Notes: generated from the sequence alone by a model not told the origin. A stretch of 64,000 nucleotides of DNA from JAEZAF01 sp964395665 (GCA_964395665.1 CAYNDH010000004.1:9917-73916); one strand, 5' to 3'; positions 1 through 9,503 are shown, counted from the first letter of the stretch. Made by a program: numbers and translations.

Positions 1-1077
1 AGCACGTATAATATCGACAGGATCGTTCAGGCGCTGGGCGACAAGGCAGATACCCTGCTCAATCACACCAGCCAGACGATCAGCAAGGATCAGCTTTATC
101 TGCCCGGCCCAACCTTTGTTGATGATTACTATACCCAGAGCGACCGCAATCCGCAGGTCCTTCGCAGCCTACAGCAGATGTTCAATACAGGCAGGCTGGC
201 AGGCACGGGTTATCTCTCCATTCTTCCAGTCGATCAGGGCATCGAACATTCCGCCGGGGCTTCATTCGCGCCCAACCCAATGTACTTCGATCCTGAAAAT
301 ATCGTCAGGCTTGCGATAGAAGGCGGCTGTAATGCCGTCGCATCGACCTTCGGCGTGCTGGGTGCAGTCGCACGCAAATACGCGCACAAAATCCCGTTTA
401 TGGTAAAAATCAACCATAACGAACTGCTGACCATGCCCAACAAATTTGATCAGGTGATGTTCGGGACGATTAAGGACGCGTGGAATATGGGCGCGGTCGC
501 CGTCGGCGCGACAATCTATTTCGGCTCCGAAGAAAGCACACGCCAGCTTGTCGAAGTGGCGCAGGCTTTCGCCTATGCCCATGAACTTGGCCTGGCAACT
601 GTGCTGTGGTGCTACACCCGCAATCCCGGTTTCAGCGTGAACGGCACAAACTACGAGGCCGCCGCCGACCTGACCGGACAGGCCAATCATCTGGGGGTCA
701 CCATCAAGGCTGACATCGTCAAGCAGAAGCTGCCGACGGTCAACGGCGGCTTTAAAGCCCTCAATACCGGCGGCTCGTCATACGGCAAGCTGGACGACCG
801 CATTTATACGCAGCTCACCAGCGACCACCCCATCGACCTGACGCGCTATCAGGTGGCGAATGGCTATATGGGCCGCATTGGTCTGATCAATTCTGGTGGG
901 GCCAGCGGCGCGAACGATTTTGAGGAAGCCATTCTGACCGCCGTGATCAACAAGCGTGCAGGCGGGACCGGCCTGATCAGCGGGCGCAAGGCATTCCAGC
1001 GGCCCATTCAGGAAGGTGCGGCGCTGCTCAACGCCATTCAGGATGTCTATCTCTGTCCCGAAGTCACCATTGCATGA
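1..1077 (+). CDS. fbaB: Class I fructose-bisphosphate aldolase, DhnA/FbaB family (5' end missing)
   Basis: The reading frame is open from base 1, so the start codon lies left of the window; 358 residues are visible. The family is normally about 350 residues, so very little is missing. The enzyme splits fructose 1,6-bisphosphate into dihydroxyacetone phosphate and glyceraldehyde 3-phosphate through a Schiff base, without metal, in the cytoplasm. Near-identical family blocks are visible: GRLAGTGYLSILPVDQG, AVAVGATIYFGSEES, DLTGQANHL, ADIVKQK (Lys about visible residue 241, the likely Schiff-base lysine by family alignment), GLINSGGA and the C-terminal INAIQDVYL-type end. The ATG at 178 is internal because the conserved YLPGP block precedes it. 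It lies upstream of other carbon-metabolism genes on the same strand. Confidence 0.95.
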   Translation, partial: STYNIDRIVQALGDKADTLLNHTSQTISKDQLYLPGPTFVDDYYTQSDRNPQVLRSLQQMFNTGRLAGTGYLSILPVDQGIEHSAGASFAPNPMYFDPENIVRLAIEGGCNAVASTFGVLGAVARKYAHKIPFMVKINHNELLTMPNKFDQVMFGTIKDAWNMGAVAVGATIYFGSEESTRQLVEVAQAFAYAHELGLATVLWCYTRNPGFSVNGTNYEAAADLTGQANHLGVTIKADIVKQKLPTVNGGFKALNTGGSSYGKLDDRIYTQLTSDHPIDLTRYQVANGYMGRIGLINSGGASGANDFEEAILTAVINKRAGGTGLISGRKAFQRPIQEGAALLNAIQDVYLCPEVTIA

Positions 1078-1152
1078 GGCTGTCTGTTTGTCGCAGGGAC
1101 TGGGGCTTCGCGCCCCGGATTTTTATTCTCATACACCACAGGATAAACATCG

Positions 1153-1875
1153 ATGAAACTGATTGAAGAGGGTGTGTACTGCCGGACATTTATGGGACTG
1201 GTCAATGTCTATGTCCTGAAAACGCCGGAAGGTGTCATCATTGTGGATGCGGCGATCAATGAAGGCCAGATGCGCAAGCTCATCAGTGAGTTCCCTTCAA
1301 TCGGCCTGTCGCCGCAGGATGTGACCGGTGTCTTTATCACCCATACACACCCGGATCACGTCGGCGGACTGCCCGCGCTGCTCAAACTGCTGCCCGACAG
1401 CGTAAAGGTCATCACGCATCAGAAAGAAGCGCCGATCACCCGTGGCGATGCTCCACTGTCTGATAAAAGACCGGACCACCTGAACTTCATCTCCAGAGTG
1501 ATCGCGAACTCGATGCCCGCAGAAAATCGCACTCCTGCGCGGGTGGATGTCGAAGTACGGGAAGGGGATTGTGTCGGCGGGTATTTTGAAGTCGTCGAAC
1601 TGCCCGGCCATTCGGTCGGACAGAGCGGCTTATGGTGGCCGGACAAACGGCTGTTAATCGGTGGCGATGTCATGATGGATCTGCCGATCTTCGGCCTGAT
1701 CAAACCACTCGCCATTGTTACACTCGATATGCCGCTGGCGATTCAGTCGATTCAAAAGGTCGCAGCGATGCCGGTGGAAACACTGGCACTGGGACATGGC
1801 GCTCCGTCAAAAGGGGCACATCAGAGGATTCAGCACCTGGCTGAAAAACTGCGTCAGGATAACTTTTATGCATAA
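1153..1875 (+). CDS. MBL-fold metallo-hydrolase
   Basis: This is a 240-residue metallo-beta-lactamase-fold protein. The metal site is complete: HTHPDH (His64, His66, Asp68, His69), His153 in LPGHS, Asp172 in GGD and His215 in LGHG. The fold hydrolyses thioesters, lactones or phosphodiesters; no substrate can be named from the sequence. It has no signal peptide, so it is probably cytoplasmic. Its last 8 bases overlap the start of the following amylase gene, which suggests translational coupling. It follows the aldolase gene after a 75-base spacer. Confidence 0.85.
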   Translation: MKLIEEGVYCRTFMGLVNVYVLKTPEGVIIVDAAINEGQMRKLISEFPSIGLSPQDVTGVFITHTHPDHVGGLPALLKLLPDSVKVITHQKEAPITRGDAPLSDKRPDHLNFISRVIANSMPAENRTPARVDVEVREGDCVGGYFEVVELPGHSVGQSGLWWPDKRLLIGGDVMMDLPIFGLIKPLAIVTLDMPLAIQSIQKVAAMPVETLALGHGAPSKGAHQRIQHLAEKLRQDNFYA

Positions 1876-3520
1876 TTTAAGATCGCTGCAACCGTTCCGC
1901 GTGCTGGTCATCGTGATCAGCCTGTTGGCCTTCTTCGCCGCTGCCCTGCCAGCATCCATGCAGGGTGAAGACTCAAACCCGCCCCCGACTGAAAATGAAT
2001 GGTGGAATGATCGCATCTTTTACGAGATCTTCGTCCGCAGCTTTTACGACAGCGACGGTGACGGCATTGGCGATTTACAGGGCGTGATCGAAAAGCTGGA
2101 TTATCTGAACGACGGCGATCCGACCACCACCGATGATCTGGGCGTGACGGGTATCTGGCTGATGCCGATCATGCCTTCGCCCAGCTATCACGGTTATGAT
2201 GTCACTGATTATTACGACATCCACCCGGATTACGGGACGCTCGACGACTTTCGCGAACTGATCGAAGAAGCCCACAAGCGCGATATTGCCGTCATCATCG
2301 ACCTTGTGCTGAATCACACCTCCAGCCAGCATCCGTGGTTCATCGAATCACAGCGCCCTAACTCTCCGTATGCGAGCTGGTATGTGTGGGAAGATGAGAA
2401 TCCCGGCTTCCGTGGGCCGGACGGCCAGCAGGTATGGTATCGGAAAAATGACCGTTATTATTACGCGCTGTTCTGGTCCGAGATGCCGGATCTCAATTTC
2501 GCCAATCCGGTTGTCACCGCGCAGATGTATGATGTCACCCGCTTCTGGCTGGAAGAAATGGGCGTCGATGGCTTCCGGCTGGATGCGATCAAATATATCT
2601 ACGCGAATGGCCCGGCACAGGAAAATACCGCCGAAACCCATGCATGGCTTCAGATGTATCATGACTTCGTGAAATCCATCAAACCGGATGCCCTGCTCGT
2701 CGGTGAAGCATGGACCAGCACCACCCTGAGCGCCCAGTATGTGCCGGATGAGGTCGATATCGTCTTTGAGTTCGATCTGGCGACCACACTGGTCCGCAGT
2801 GCCAGCTTTGGCCTGCCCCGTATCCTGATGCCAATACTGGAAACGGTCATTAACGCCTATCCGGGGCAGCAGTACGCGGTCTTCGCCACCAATCATGATC
2901 AGAACCGGCTGATGACGCAGATCCGCAATCGGGTTGATTACGCGAAACTGACGCCTTATGTCTATCTGACGCTGCCCGGTGTGCCGTTCATCTACTACGG
3001 GGAAGAAATCGGCATGACCGGCCAGAAGCCCGACGAACTGATCCGCACGCCGATGCAGTGGGATGCTGATCTGGAAAACGCCGGATTCACCACCGGTACG
3101 CCATGGCAAAGGCTCAACACCGATATCGAGAGCGCCAACGTGACTCTACAGCAGGCCGATGCCGACTCGCTCTGGAATGTTTACAATCAGCTTATCAATG
3201 TGCGGAATGATAACAGCGCCCTGCGCACTGGGGATCTGATACTGGTTTCGAGTGAAAGTCGCAAGGTTTTGAGTTATCTGCGCGTCAATGATGAACAGCG
3301 CGTGTTAGTCATCATCAATATGGATGAGCGCCCTGTGCAGGATTATGCACTTGCGCTGGACTCGTCCGCCCTGTCAGCGGTCAGCACGGCGGAAATCATT
3401 CTGGGCGAAACCGGTAGTGCGGCACAGATCCCGGTGCTGGACGCAGACGGCGGCTTTGACGCCTATCTGCCGCTGGAAACGCTGCCACCGTTCAGCATCA
3501 CGATCATTGAACTGCAATAG
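1868..3520 (+). CDS. Secreted GH13 alpha-amylase / alpha-glucosidase
   Basis: The ATG at 1868 was chosen because it begins a classical signal peptide (hydrophobic residues 11-30) and overlaps the upstream stop; the frame opens further upstream but that part lies inside the MBL gene. The 550-residue product is a glycoside hydrolase family 13 enzyme acting on alpha-glucans outside the membrane. Region I ends in LVLNH (about 146-150), region II is GFRLDA with nucleophile Asp239, region III is GEAW with acid/base Glu280, and region IV is TNHD with Asp344. A DSDGDGIGD segment (61-69) is a likely calcium-binding loop. The C-terminal part from about 440 is the beta-sandwich domain C. The overall pattern is close to oligo-1,6-glucosidase and neopullulanase-like enzymes, so exact specificity is uncertain. 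Confidence 0.9.
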   Translation: MHNLRSLQPFRVLVIVISLLAFFAAALPASMQGEDSNPPPTENEWWNDRIFYEIFVRSFYDSDGDGIGDLQGVIEKLDYLNDGDPTTTDDLGVTGIWLMPIMPSPSYHGYDVTDYYDIHPDYGTLDDFRELIEEAHKRDIAVIIDLVLNHTSSQHPWFIESQRPNSPYASWYVWEDENPGFRGPDGQQVWYRKNDRYYYALFWSEMPDLNFANPVVTAQMYDVTRFWLEEMGVDGFRLDAIKYIYANGPAQENTAETHAWLQMYHDFVKSIKPDALLVGEAWTSTTLSAQYVPDEVDIVFEFDLATTLVRSASFGLPRILMPILETVINAYPGQQYAVFATNHDQNRLMTQIRNRVDYAKLTPYVYLTLPGVPFIYYGEEIGMTGQKPDELIRTPMQWDADLENAGFTTGTPWQRLNTDIESANVTLQQADADSLWNVYNQLINVRNDNSALRTGDLILVSSESRKVLSYLRVNDEQRVLVIINMDERPVQDYALALDSSALSAVSTAEIILGETGSAAQIPVLDADGGFDAYLPLETLPPFSITIIELQ

Positions 3521-3749
3521 ACGGTTACAGCCTGCGAACTGGTGAGGCTATGGTTTCAGAAGAAACTACCGTTTCACTTCGAAGCACGGTAAACTGTGGA
3601 TCTGTAACCCCCAAAACACCTGATATTGTTGGCGATAGGTGAGTTTTTGATTGGACTGAACTACCTTTTGCGCGTGCAATTGGTAGAATGTTGGAATATG
3701 AGTGACGATGCCCTCTCATGTTGGAAACGGGCAGTGGTAAGGAGACATA

Positions 3750-4742
3750 ATGGCAGACATCAGCAAGGTCGATATCAGTAAGGAGACACTGCTGGATTGG
3801 TATCGTCAGATGGTGCTGATCCGCAAATTTGAAACACGCTGCGATGAACTCTATCAGGATAAGAAAATCACCGGCGTGTATCTGCATTTGTACAGCGGCC
3901 ATGAGGCGACCGGTGTGGGTGCACTTTCCGCCCTTACCGAGCGGGATCATGTCATCACCGCCTACCGCGATCATGGGATCGCACTGGCACGCGGTGTAGA
4001 TGCAAAACCGTTGATGGCCGAGATGATGGGCAAGGTCGATGGTGTCAGCGGTGGTAAAGGCGGTTCGATGCACCTTGCATCACGCGAGCATAACTTCTGG
4101 GGCGGTTACGCCATTGTCGGCGGTCACCTGCCGATTGCAGCAGGCATTGGGCTGGCCTGCCGCTATCGCAATACCGATGAGGTCATCATCAGCTTTATCG
4201 GTGACGGCGCGACCAACAACGGATACTTCCACGAATCGATGAACTTCAGCCAGATTTATAATCTGCCGGTGGTGTGGATTATTGAAAACAATCTCGTGGG
4301 CATGGGCACCCGTATCGACGCCGCCAGCGGCCAGCCGCATCTGCACAAGCGCGCCGTCGCCTATGGCATGAAGGATCTCGGTCGCGTTGACGGTCAGGAT
4401 GTGGTTGCAGTTCACAATATCGTTCAGGAAGGCGTGAACTATGCCCGGAAGAAAGGCCCGGTTCTGATCGAGTCGATGACCTATCGTTATAAGGGCCATG
4501 GCGTCTCCGACCGTTCTTACGACAAGGTGCTGAAGGATGAGCTTGAGGAATGGGTGCAGAACCGCGATCCGATTACGCTGCTGAAGACCAAACTTATCAG
4601 CCAGTACCCGGATATTCAGGCCGAACTGGATGATATCGACGGCGAACAGGACCGTATCGTCGAAGCATCGGTTGAATACGCGCTCAACAGCCCGGACCCC
4701 GGCTATGAAGATCTGTTTACCAATGTGTATGTTGAGAACTAA
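3750..4742 (+). CDS. pdhA: Pyruvate dehydrogenase E1 component, alpha subunit
   Basis: This 330-residue protein has the E1alpha pattern: YRDHG at 72-76, GGKGGSMH at about 101-108, and the thiamine diphosphate motif GDG(151-153)...NN(156-157). Together with E1beta it decarboxylates pyruvate and transfers acetyl groups to the lipoyl arm of E2. An AAGGAG ribosome-binding site lies about 8 bases before the ATG. E1beta follows 56 bases downstream and then E2, giving the order alpha-beta-E2. The 2-oxo acid could also be a branched-chain or acetoin-type substrate; the subunit lengths and lack of other context favour pyruvate. No E3 gene is present nearby. Confidence 0.92.
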   Translation: MADISKVDISKETLLDWYRQMVLIRKFETRCDELYQDKKITGVYLHLYSGHEATGVGALSALTERDHVITAYRDHGIALARGVDAKPLMAEMMGKVDGVSGGKGGSMHLASREHNFWGGYAIVGGHLPIAAGIGLACRYRNTDEVIISFIGDGATNNGYFHESMNFSQIYNLPVVWIIENNLVGMGTRIDAASGQPHLHKRAVAYGMKDLGRVDGQDVVAVHNIVQEGVNYARKKGPVLIESMTYRYKGHGVSDRSYDKVLKDELEEWVQNRDPITLLKTKLISQYPDIQAELDDIDGEQDRIVEASVEYALNSPDPGYEDLFTNVYVEN

Positions 4743-4798
4743 CGGCGCACGCGGCTCCGTTCATCACAGCGGCGTAAATCGTTAACCAGGAGAAGAAG

Positions 4799-5779
4799 AT
4801 GGCTGAAAGAAATGTGCCGATGCGTGAAGCGCTCCGGCAGGCACTACGGGAAGAGATGCTCCGTGATGAGAATGTCTTCGTCATGGGTGAGGAAGTCGGT
4901 CAGTGGCAGGGGACTCATCGCGTCACGCAGGGCCTGCTGGAAGAATTCGGCGAGCGCCGCGTGATCGATACGCCCATCAGCGAAATGGTCATTGGCGGCG
5001 CGGCAGTCGGCGCGGCCATGGCTGGGCTGAGGCCGGTTGCGGAGTTCATGACCATTAATTTTGCATTTCTGGCACTGGACGCGATCATCAACCACGCGGC
5101 CAAGATCCACTATATGTTCAACGGACAGTTCAAGGTGCCGCTGGTCTTCCGCGCTGCATCGGGCTATGGCAATCAGGCAACCGCCACCCATTCCCACACA
5201 CCGGAACCGATCTTCGCGCACTTCCCCGGTCTGTATGTGGCCTGCCCTTCTACCCCGGCAGATGCCAAGGGGATGCTGAAGGCGGCGATCCGGGATGATA
5301 ACCCGATCCTGTTTACCGAAAGCATCGCCCTTTATCCAAAGCCCGGCCCGGTTCCGGATGATGAGGATTATGTGCTGCCGATTGGCAAGAGCGACCTCAA
5401 ACGTGAAGGCGATCATGTCACACTCGTGACCTATGCTCGCGGCGTCGAATGGTCACTGGCTGCCGCCAAGGAACTGGAAAAAGAAGGCGTCCGCTGTGAG
5501 GTGATCGACCTGCGCTGGCTGCGTCCGCTGGATATGGACCCGGTCTTTGAGAGCTTCAAGAAGACCAACCGCTGTGTCGTGGTTGAGGAAAGCCTGCCGC
5601 TGTACAGTTTCGGCAGTGAAATCGCTGCCCAGCTTCAGGAAAAGATGTTCGATTATATGGATGCCCCAATCAAACGCGTCAGCGCTGCCGATGTACCGCT
5701 ACCCTATGCCCATGATCTTGAACTGATGGCGCTGCCGAACACCCAGAAGGTTATTGATGCAGTTCGGGAGGTGTTGTAA
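4799..5779 (+). CDS. pdhB: Pyruvate dehydrogenase E1 component, beta subunit
   Basis: This 326-residue protein matches the 2-oxo acid dehydrogenase E1beta family: EALRQAL near the start, VFVMGEEVG, RVIDTPISE, PVAEFMTINFAF (about 75-85), the ATHSHTPE substrate-channel block and a C-terminal transketolase-like domain with CEVIDLRWLRPLD. It supplies half of the thiamine diphosphate site completed by E1alpha. A GGAGAAG ribosome-binding site precedes the ATG. The stop is only 3 bases before the E2 start, so the two are probably translated together. Confidence 0.93.
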   Translation: MAERNVPMREALRQALREEMLRDENVFVMGEEVGQWQGTHRVTQGLLEEFGERRVIDTPISEMVIGGAAVGAAMAGLRPVAEFMTINFAFLALDAIINHAAKIHYMFNGQFKVPLVFRAASGYGNQATATHSHTPEPIFAHFPGLYVACPSTPADAKGMLKAAIRDDNPILFTESIALYPKPGPVPDDEDYVLPIGKSDLKREGDHVTLVTYARGVEWSLAAAKELEKEGVRCEVIDLRWLRPLDMDPVFESFKKTNRCVVVEESLPLYSFGSEIAAQLQEKMFDYMDAPIKRVSAADVPLPYAHDLELMALPNTQKVIDAVREVL

Positions 5780-5782
5780 CCA

Positions 5783-7078
5783 ATGGCCGATAATGTTGTC
5801 CTCAGCATGGATGGAATGCTGCTGAACTGGCTCAAGAATGTAGGTGATACCGTCAGCCAGGGTGAAGTCATCGCCGAGATCGAAGCTGACAAGGCGACGG
5901 TCGAAGTGGAAGCACCAGCCGATGGGACACTGGTCGAACAACGCGCCGCTGTCGGTGAAGAACTGACAGAAGGCACGGTTATCGGCGTAATCGGTGCTGC
6001 GGGTGAAGTCGCCGCACCGGCAGCCGCATCAACCGAAGCGCAGGCAGCCGCACAGCCCGCTGCACCCAGTGCCGAGCCAAAATCCGGGCCGAATATGCAG
6101 GATCGCCGTCAGCAGGCGGATATTGAAACCGAAGAAGATTATTCCGCGCCGCAGCCGAACCCATCGATTGACGCGAATGGCCGCGTGAAGGCCTCACCCG
6201 TCGCACGGAATATCGCCGCCGATCGTGGTATCGATCTCAACACAGTTCGCGGGACCGGACCCGGCGGTCGGATCGTCAAGGCTGATGTCGAGAATTATCA
6301 GCCAGCCGCCGCGCCTGCTGCTCCGGCTGCGGCTGCGCCGTCGGCAGTCCCGACGACCACCCGCAAACTGCCGGAAGGCCCGGATGTCGAGATCATCGAC
6401 GTCAGCCGGATGCGTTCGCAGATTGCCGCACGCACGCTGGAAAGCAAACAGCAGATCCCGCACTTTTATGTCACGCTCAGCATCAATGCCGAGCCGATGC
6501 TGGCCCTGCGCAAGCAGATCAACGCCAGCCTGGGTGAAGACGGTGTCAAGGTCAGCATCAACGATCTGTTCGTCAAGGCAGTCGCGCTGGCGCTTCAGAA
6601 ATTCCCGAACCTGAACACGCACTTCTACGGCGATAAGCTCGTTCGCCACAAGCGGATCAATATCGGTATCTCGGTGGCGCTGCCGGACAACGGCCTGATC
6701 AACGTCGTCTCAAAGGATGCTGATTCCCTGTCGCTGACGGCGCTGGCACGCAACAACCGTGGACTGATCGACCGCGCACTGGAAAGCAAGATCAAGCCGG
6801 AAGATGTTCAGGGTTCAACCTTCACCATCAGCAACATCGGCCCGAAGGCCCCGGATGTCGAACACTTCAGCGCCATCATCAGCCCGCCTGAAGCCGGTAT
6901 TCTGGCGATTGGGTCCGCACGCAAGTACCCGATCGTGAACGAAGACGGGGAAATCGTGGCGCAGACCCAGATCAAGGTGACGTTCAGTATCGATCACCGC
7001 GTCAGCGACGGCAGTGAAGGCGCGCTGTTCCTTGAGGAAGTCAAGGCGATCATGGAAAATCCGATGCGCATGTTGTAA
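5783..7078 (+). CDS. pdhC: Pyruvate dehydrogenase E2, dihydrolipoamide acetyltransferase
   Basis: This 431-residue protein carries the usual three parts in order: one lipoyl domain (residues 1-75, modified Lys in EADKATVEV), an Ala/Pro linker, a peripheral subunit-binding domain (ASPVARNIAADRGID...GPGGRIVKADV, about 135-172), a second Ala/Pro linker, and the catalytic domain ending in IDHRVSDG (HxxxDG motif) near the C-terminus. It moves acetyl groups from E1 to CoA. The lipoyl domain begins unusually abruptly: the first beta strand and loop are about six residues shorter than in typical E2 proteins. The protein is the last of the pdhA-pdhB-pdhC operon; a hairpin with a T run follows at 7102. 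Confidence 0.93.
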   Translation: MADNVVLSMDGMLLNWLKNVGDTVSQGEVIAEIEADKATVEVEAPADGTLVEQRAAVGEELTEGTVIGVIGAAGEVAAPAAASTEAQAAAQPAAPSAEPKSGPNMQDRRQQADIETEEDYSAPQPNPSIDANGRVKASPVARNIAADRGIDLNTVRGTGPGGRIVKADVENYQPAAAPAAPAAAAPSAVPTTTRKLPEGPDVEIIDVSRMRSQIAARTLESKQQIPHFYVTLSINAEPMLALRKQINASLGEDGVKVSINDLFVKAVALALQKFPNLNTHFYGDKLVRHKRINIGISVALPDNGLINVVSKDADSLSLTALARNNRGLIDRALESKIKPEDVQGSTFTISNIGPKAPDVEHFSAIISPPEAGILAIGSARKYPIVNEDGEIVAQTQIKVTFSIDHRVSDGSEGALFLEEVKAIMENPMRML

Positions 7079-7101
7079 TGCCATCACAGATCGAACAGCA
7101 G

Positions 7102-7132
7102 AGTGGGGTTCGCAGCGCGATACCCCACTTTT
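7102..7132 (+). terminator. Putative intrinsic terminator after the pdh operon
   Basis: An 8-bp perfect stem (AGTGGGGT at 7102-7109 and ACCCCACT at 7122-7129) with a 12-base loop is followed by four T. It sits 24 bases after the E2 stop and before the transketolase gene. The T run is short, so termination may be partial. Confidence 0.5.
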
Positions 7133-7189
7133 AGAATAAGCGCTGTTCACACCGCTCATCAGATTATGAACAAGAAGGAGTAATCGCAG

Positions 7190-9193
7190 TTGACTACAGC
7201 AAAAGACCTTGAAACCCTGGCGATCAACACCATTCGCACACTCTCGATTGATGCGGTCGAACAGGCAAACAGCGGACATCCCGGCCTGCCGATGGGTGCT
7301 GCTCCGATGGCGTATACCCTCTGGATGCATTTTCTGCGTCATAACCCGCAGAATCCGCAGTGGCCCAATCGTGACCGCTTTGTGCTGAGTGCCGGTCACG
7401 GCTCGATGCTCATTTATTCCCTGCTCCACCTGACCGGCTATGATGTCTCACTCGATGAGATCAAGAATTTCCGTCAGTGGGGCAGCATTACCGCCGGCCA
7501 CCCGGAATATCATCTGACTCCTGGGGTTGAAACGACGACCGGGCCGCTTGGTCAGGGCGCGGCAACCGCCGTCGGGATGGCGCTGGCAGAGAGCTATCTG
7601 GCTAAATACTTCAACCGCGAGAATCATCAGGTGGTTGATCACTACACCTACGCGCTCGTCAGCGATGGTGACCTGATGGAAGGCGTCGCGATGGAAGCCA
7701 GCGCACTGGCCGGTCACTGGGGCCTGCACAAGCTGATCTATCTGTATGACGCCAACGAGATCACACTCGACGGCCCCGCCAGGATGACCTTCACCGAAAA
7801 TATCCGCCTGCGCTATGAATCGTGGGGCTGGAATGTATTGCATGTCTATGAGGGGAATGACACGGCGTCGATCGCTCATGCCCTTGAGACAGCACGGGCG
7901 CAGACCGAAAAGCCGACGATCATCATCATCAACACCACCATCGGCTATGGCAGCCCCAACAAGGCGGGGACCAGCAAGGCACACGGTTCACCGCTGGGCA
8001 AGGAAGAAGTGCGGCTGACAAAGGAATACTATGGCTGGCCGCAGGAAGCGTTCTACATCCCCGGTGAGGCGCTGGAACACTTCCGCAGCTCGGTTGAACG
8101 CGGCGCAGAGTATGAAGCGGAATGGCAGCAGACATTTGATGCATGGCGCACCGCCTATCCGGATCTGGCGCAGCAGTGGGATGACGCCTACAGCAACCGT
8201 CTGCCGGAAGGATGGGATGCGGACCTGCCCGTATATGAAACAGGCAAGCAGATCGCAACCCGCAATGCATCCGGTGAAGTGCTGAACGCGATTGCGAAAC
8301 ATATCCCGACGATGATCGGCGGTGATGCCGATCTCGCAGGCAGTACCAAGACGCTGATCAAGGGTGGCGAGAATACCGGCCCCGGCAACGGCGCCGAGCG
8401 CAATATCCGCTACGGTGTCCGTGAACATGGGATGGGCGCAATCACCAACGGGCTGGCGGCCCACGGCGGCATTATCCGCCCGTATTCGGCCACGTTCCTG
8501 ACCTTCTCGGATTATATGCGCCCGGCGATGCGTATCGCATCACTGATGGCCGTGCCGAGTGTCTATGTCTTCACGCATGACAGCATCGGGCTGGGCGAAG
8601 ATGGCCCTACTCACCAGCCCGTAGAACACGTCATGAGCCTGCGTGCGATCCCGCAGCTATACGTTTTCCGTCCGGCGGACGCCAATGAGACGGCTGGCGC
8701 ATGGCATACCACGATGATGCTGGAATATTCCACGGCAGCGCTGATCTTCACCCGGCAGGATCTGCCGGTGCTGGAAAATGCCGAGCGCATCCGCGAAGGT
8801 GTGGCCCATGGCGGTTACGTTCTGGCGGACTGCGATGGGACGCCGCAGGTGATCCTGCTGTCTTCTGGCAGTGAGGTCCATATCGCGCATGATGCCTACA
8901 AACAGTTGATGAATGAAGGCATCAAAACGCGGGTGGTATCGCTGCCCTGCTGGGAATTATTCAACGAGCAGGATGAAACCTACCGGGAAAGCGTGCTGCC
9001 GGCGGGTGTCACTCGTCGCGTGAGCATTGAGGCCGGCATCACCCTGGGCTGGCAGAAGTATGTCGGTACACAGGGGGTCACGATTGGCATTGATAAATTC
9101 GGTGCCAGCGCCCCCTACGAACGCATCTATGAAGAATACGGCCTGACACCTGCTCATGTCGCAGACGCCGCCAGAAGTCTGGTGAACGGGTAG
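7190..9193 (+). CDS. tkt: Transketolase
   Basis: This 667-residue protein is full length for transketolase, the thiamine-dependent enzyme moving two-carbon units in the pentose phosphate pathway. Visible blocks are SGHPGLPMGAAPMAY (33-47), TTGPLGQG, SDGDLMEG for thiamine diphosphate/metal binding, the E-R-N-I-R-Y-G-V-R-E-H-G-M block in the pyrimidine-binding domain, SVYVFTHDSIGLGEDGPTHQP and the C-terminal transketolase domain. The start is a TTG at 7190, supported by AAGAAGGAG at 7172-7180 with good spacing; there is no in-frame ATG before the conserved N-terminus. The gene probably has its own promoter because a terminator-like hairpin precedes it. Confidence 0.95.
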   Translation: MTTAKDLETLAINTIRTLSIDAVEQANSGHPGLPMGAAPMAYTLWMHFLRHNPQNPQWPNRDRFVLSAGHGSMLIYSLLHLTGYDVSLDEIKNFRQWGSITAGHPEYHLTPGVETTTGPLGQGAATAVGMALAESYLAKYFNRENHQVVDHYTYALVSDGDLMEGVAMEASALAGHWGLHKLIYLYDANEITLDGPARMTFTENIRLRYESWGWNVLHVYEGNDTASIAHALETARAQTEKPTIIIINTTIGYGSPNKAGTSKAHGSPLGKEEVRLTKEYYGWPQEAFYIPGEALEHFRSSVERGAEYEAEWQQTFDAWRTAYPDLAQQWDDAYSNRLPEGWDADLPVYETGKQIATRNASGEVLNAIAKHIPTMIGGDADLAGSTKTLIKGGENTGPGNGAERNIRYGVREHGMGAITNGLAAHGGIIRPYSATFLTFSDYMRPAMRIASLMAVPSVYVFTHDSIGLGEDGPTHQPVEHVMSLRAIPQLYVFRPADANETAGAWHTTMMLEYSTAALIFTRQDLPVLENAERIREGVAHGGYVLADCDGTPQVILLSSGSEVHIAHDAYKQLMNEGIKTRVVSLPCWELFNEQDETYRESVLPAGVTRRVSIEAGITLGWQKYVGTQGVTIGIDKFGASAPYERIYEEYGLTPAHVADAARSLVNG

Positions 9194-9207
9194 AGGCTGA
9201 ACACAAA

Positions 9208-9269
9208 CCTCACCCCTGCCCCTCTCGGCGCGATAGACCTGCGCCTGGAGAGGGGATTGAGGGGTGAGG
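9208..9269. repeat. Dispersed palindromic repeat, copy 1
   Basis: The element starts with CCTCACCCC (9208-9216) and ends with its exact complement GGGGTGAGG (9261-9269). Inside, a CCCCTCTC run faces GAGAGGGG, so the whole unit can fold into one long hairpin. It begins 14 bases after the transketolase stop. Related copies are at 32986, 41715 and 49881. It may serve as a transcript end or be a small non-autonomous repeat. Confidence 0.75.
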
Positions 9270-9350
9270 CAGACCACGACCCAATCGTCACTGTGGCATT
9301 GTGCACAAACACCGGACAGGAATCATCGTCCCTTCCTGCTTATTTCTTTA

Positions 9351-9368
9351 GAATTTCATGAATTTCAT
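9351..9368. repeat. 9-bp tandem duplication
   Basis: GAATTTCAT occurs twice in direct succession in the AT-rich spacer between transketolase and the oxidoreductase gene. Nothing else recognisable was seen between 9270 and 9450. Confidence 0.5.
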
Positions 9369-9461
9369 CCGCTGAACAGCCTCATAACCGACTTTTTGAG
9401 CCACTCTATCATATAAGCCTCAACAAGTTCTCTATCGCATTCTGCACAAAATCCTGTATTG

Positions 9462-9503
9462 TATAAATTGACCGAATTGTCGCCCAACGATTCAGAATTC
9501 GGT
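9462..9503 (+). promoter_or_regulatory. Possible promoter -10 and overlapping operator of the oxidoreductase gene
   Basis: A TATAAA hexamer at 9462-9467 could be a -10 box, although its -35 is poor. Directly downstream lies an 8-bp inverted repeat, ACCGAATT at 9471-9478 and AATTCGGT at 9496-9503, with a 17-base spacer. Its position over the expected transcription start suits a repressor site or a small leader hairpin. No regulator family was recognised. Confidence 0.35.

Noticed and set aside
2348..3109. Minus-strand frame of 253 codons
   Set aside because: It is antisense to the GH13 catalytic domain, where all catalytic motifs are present on the plus strand.
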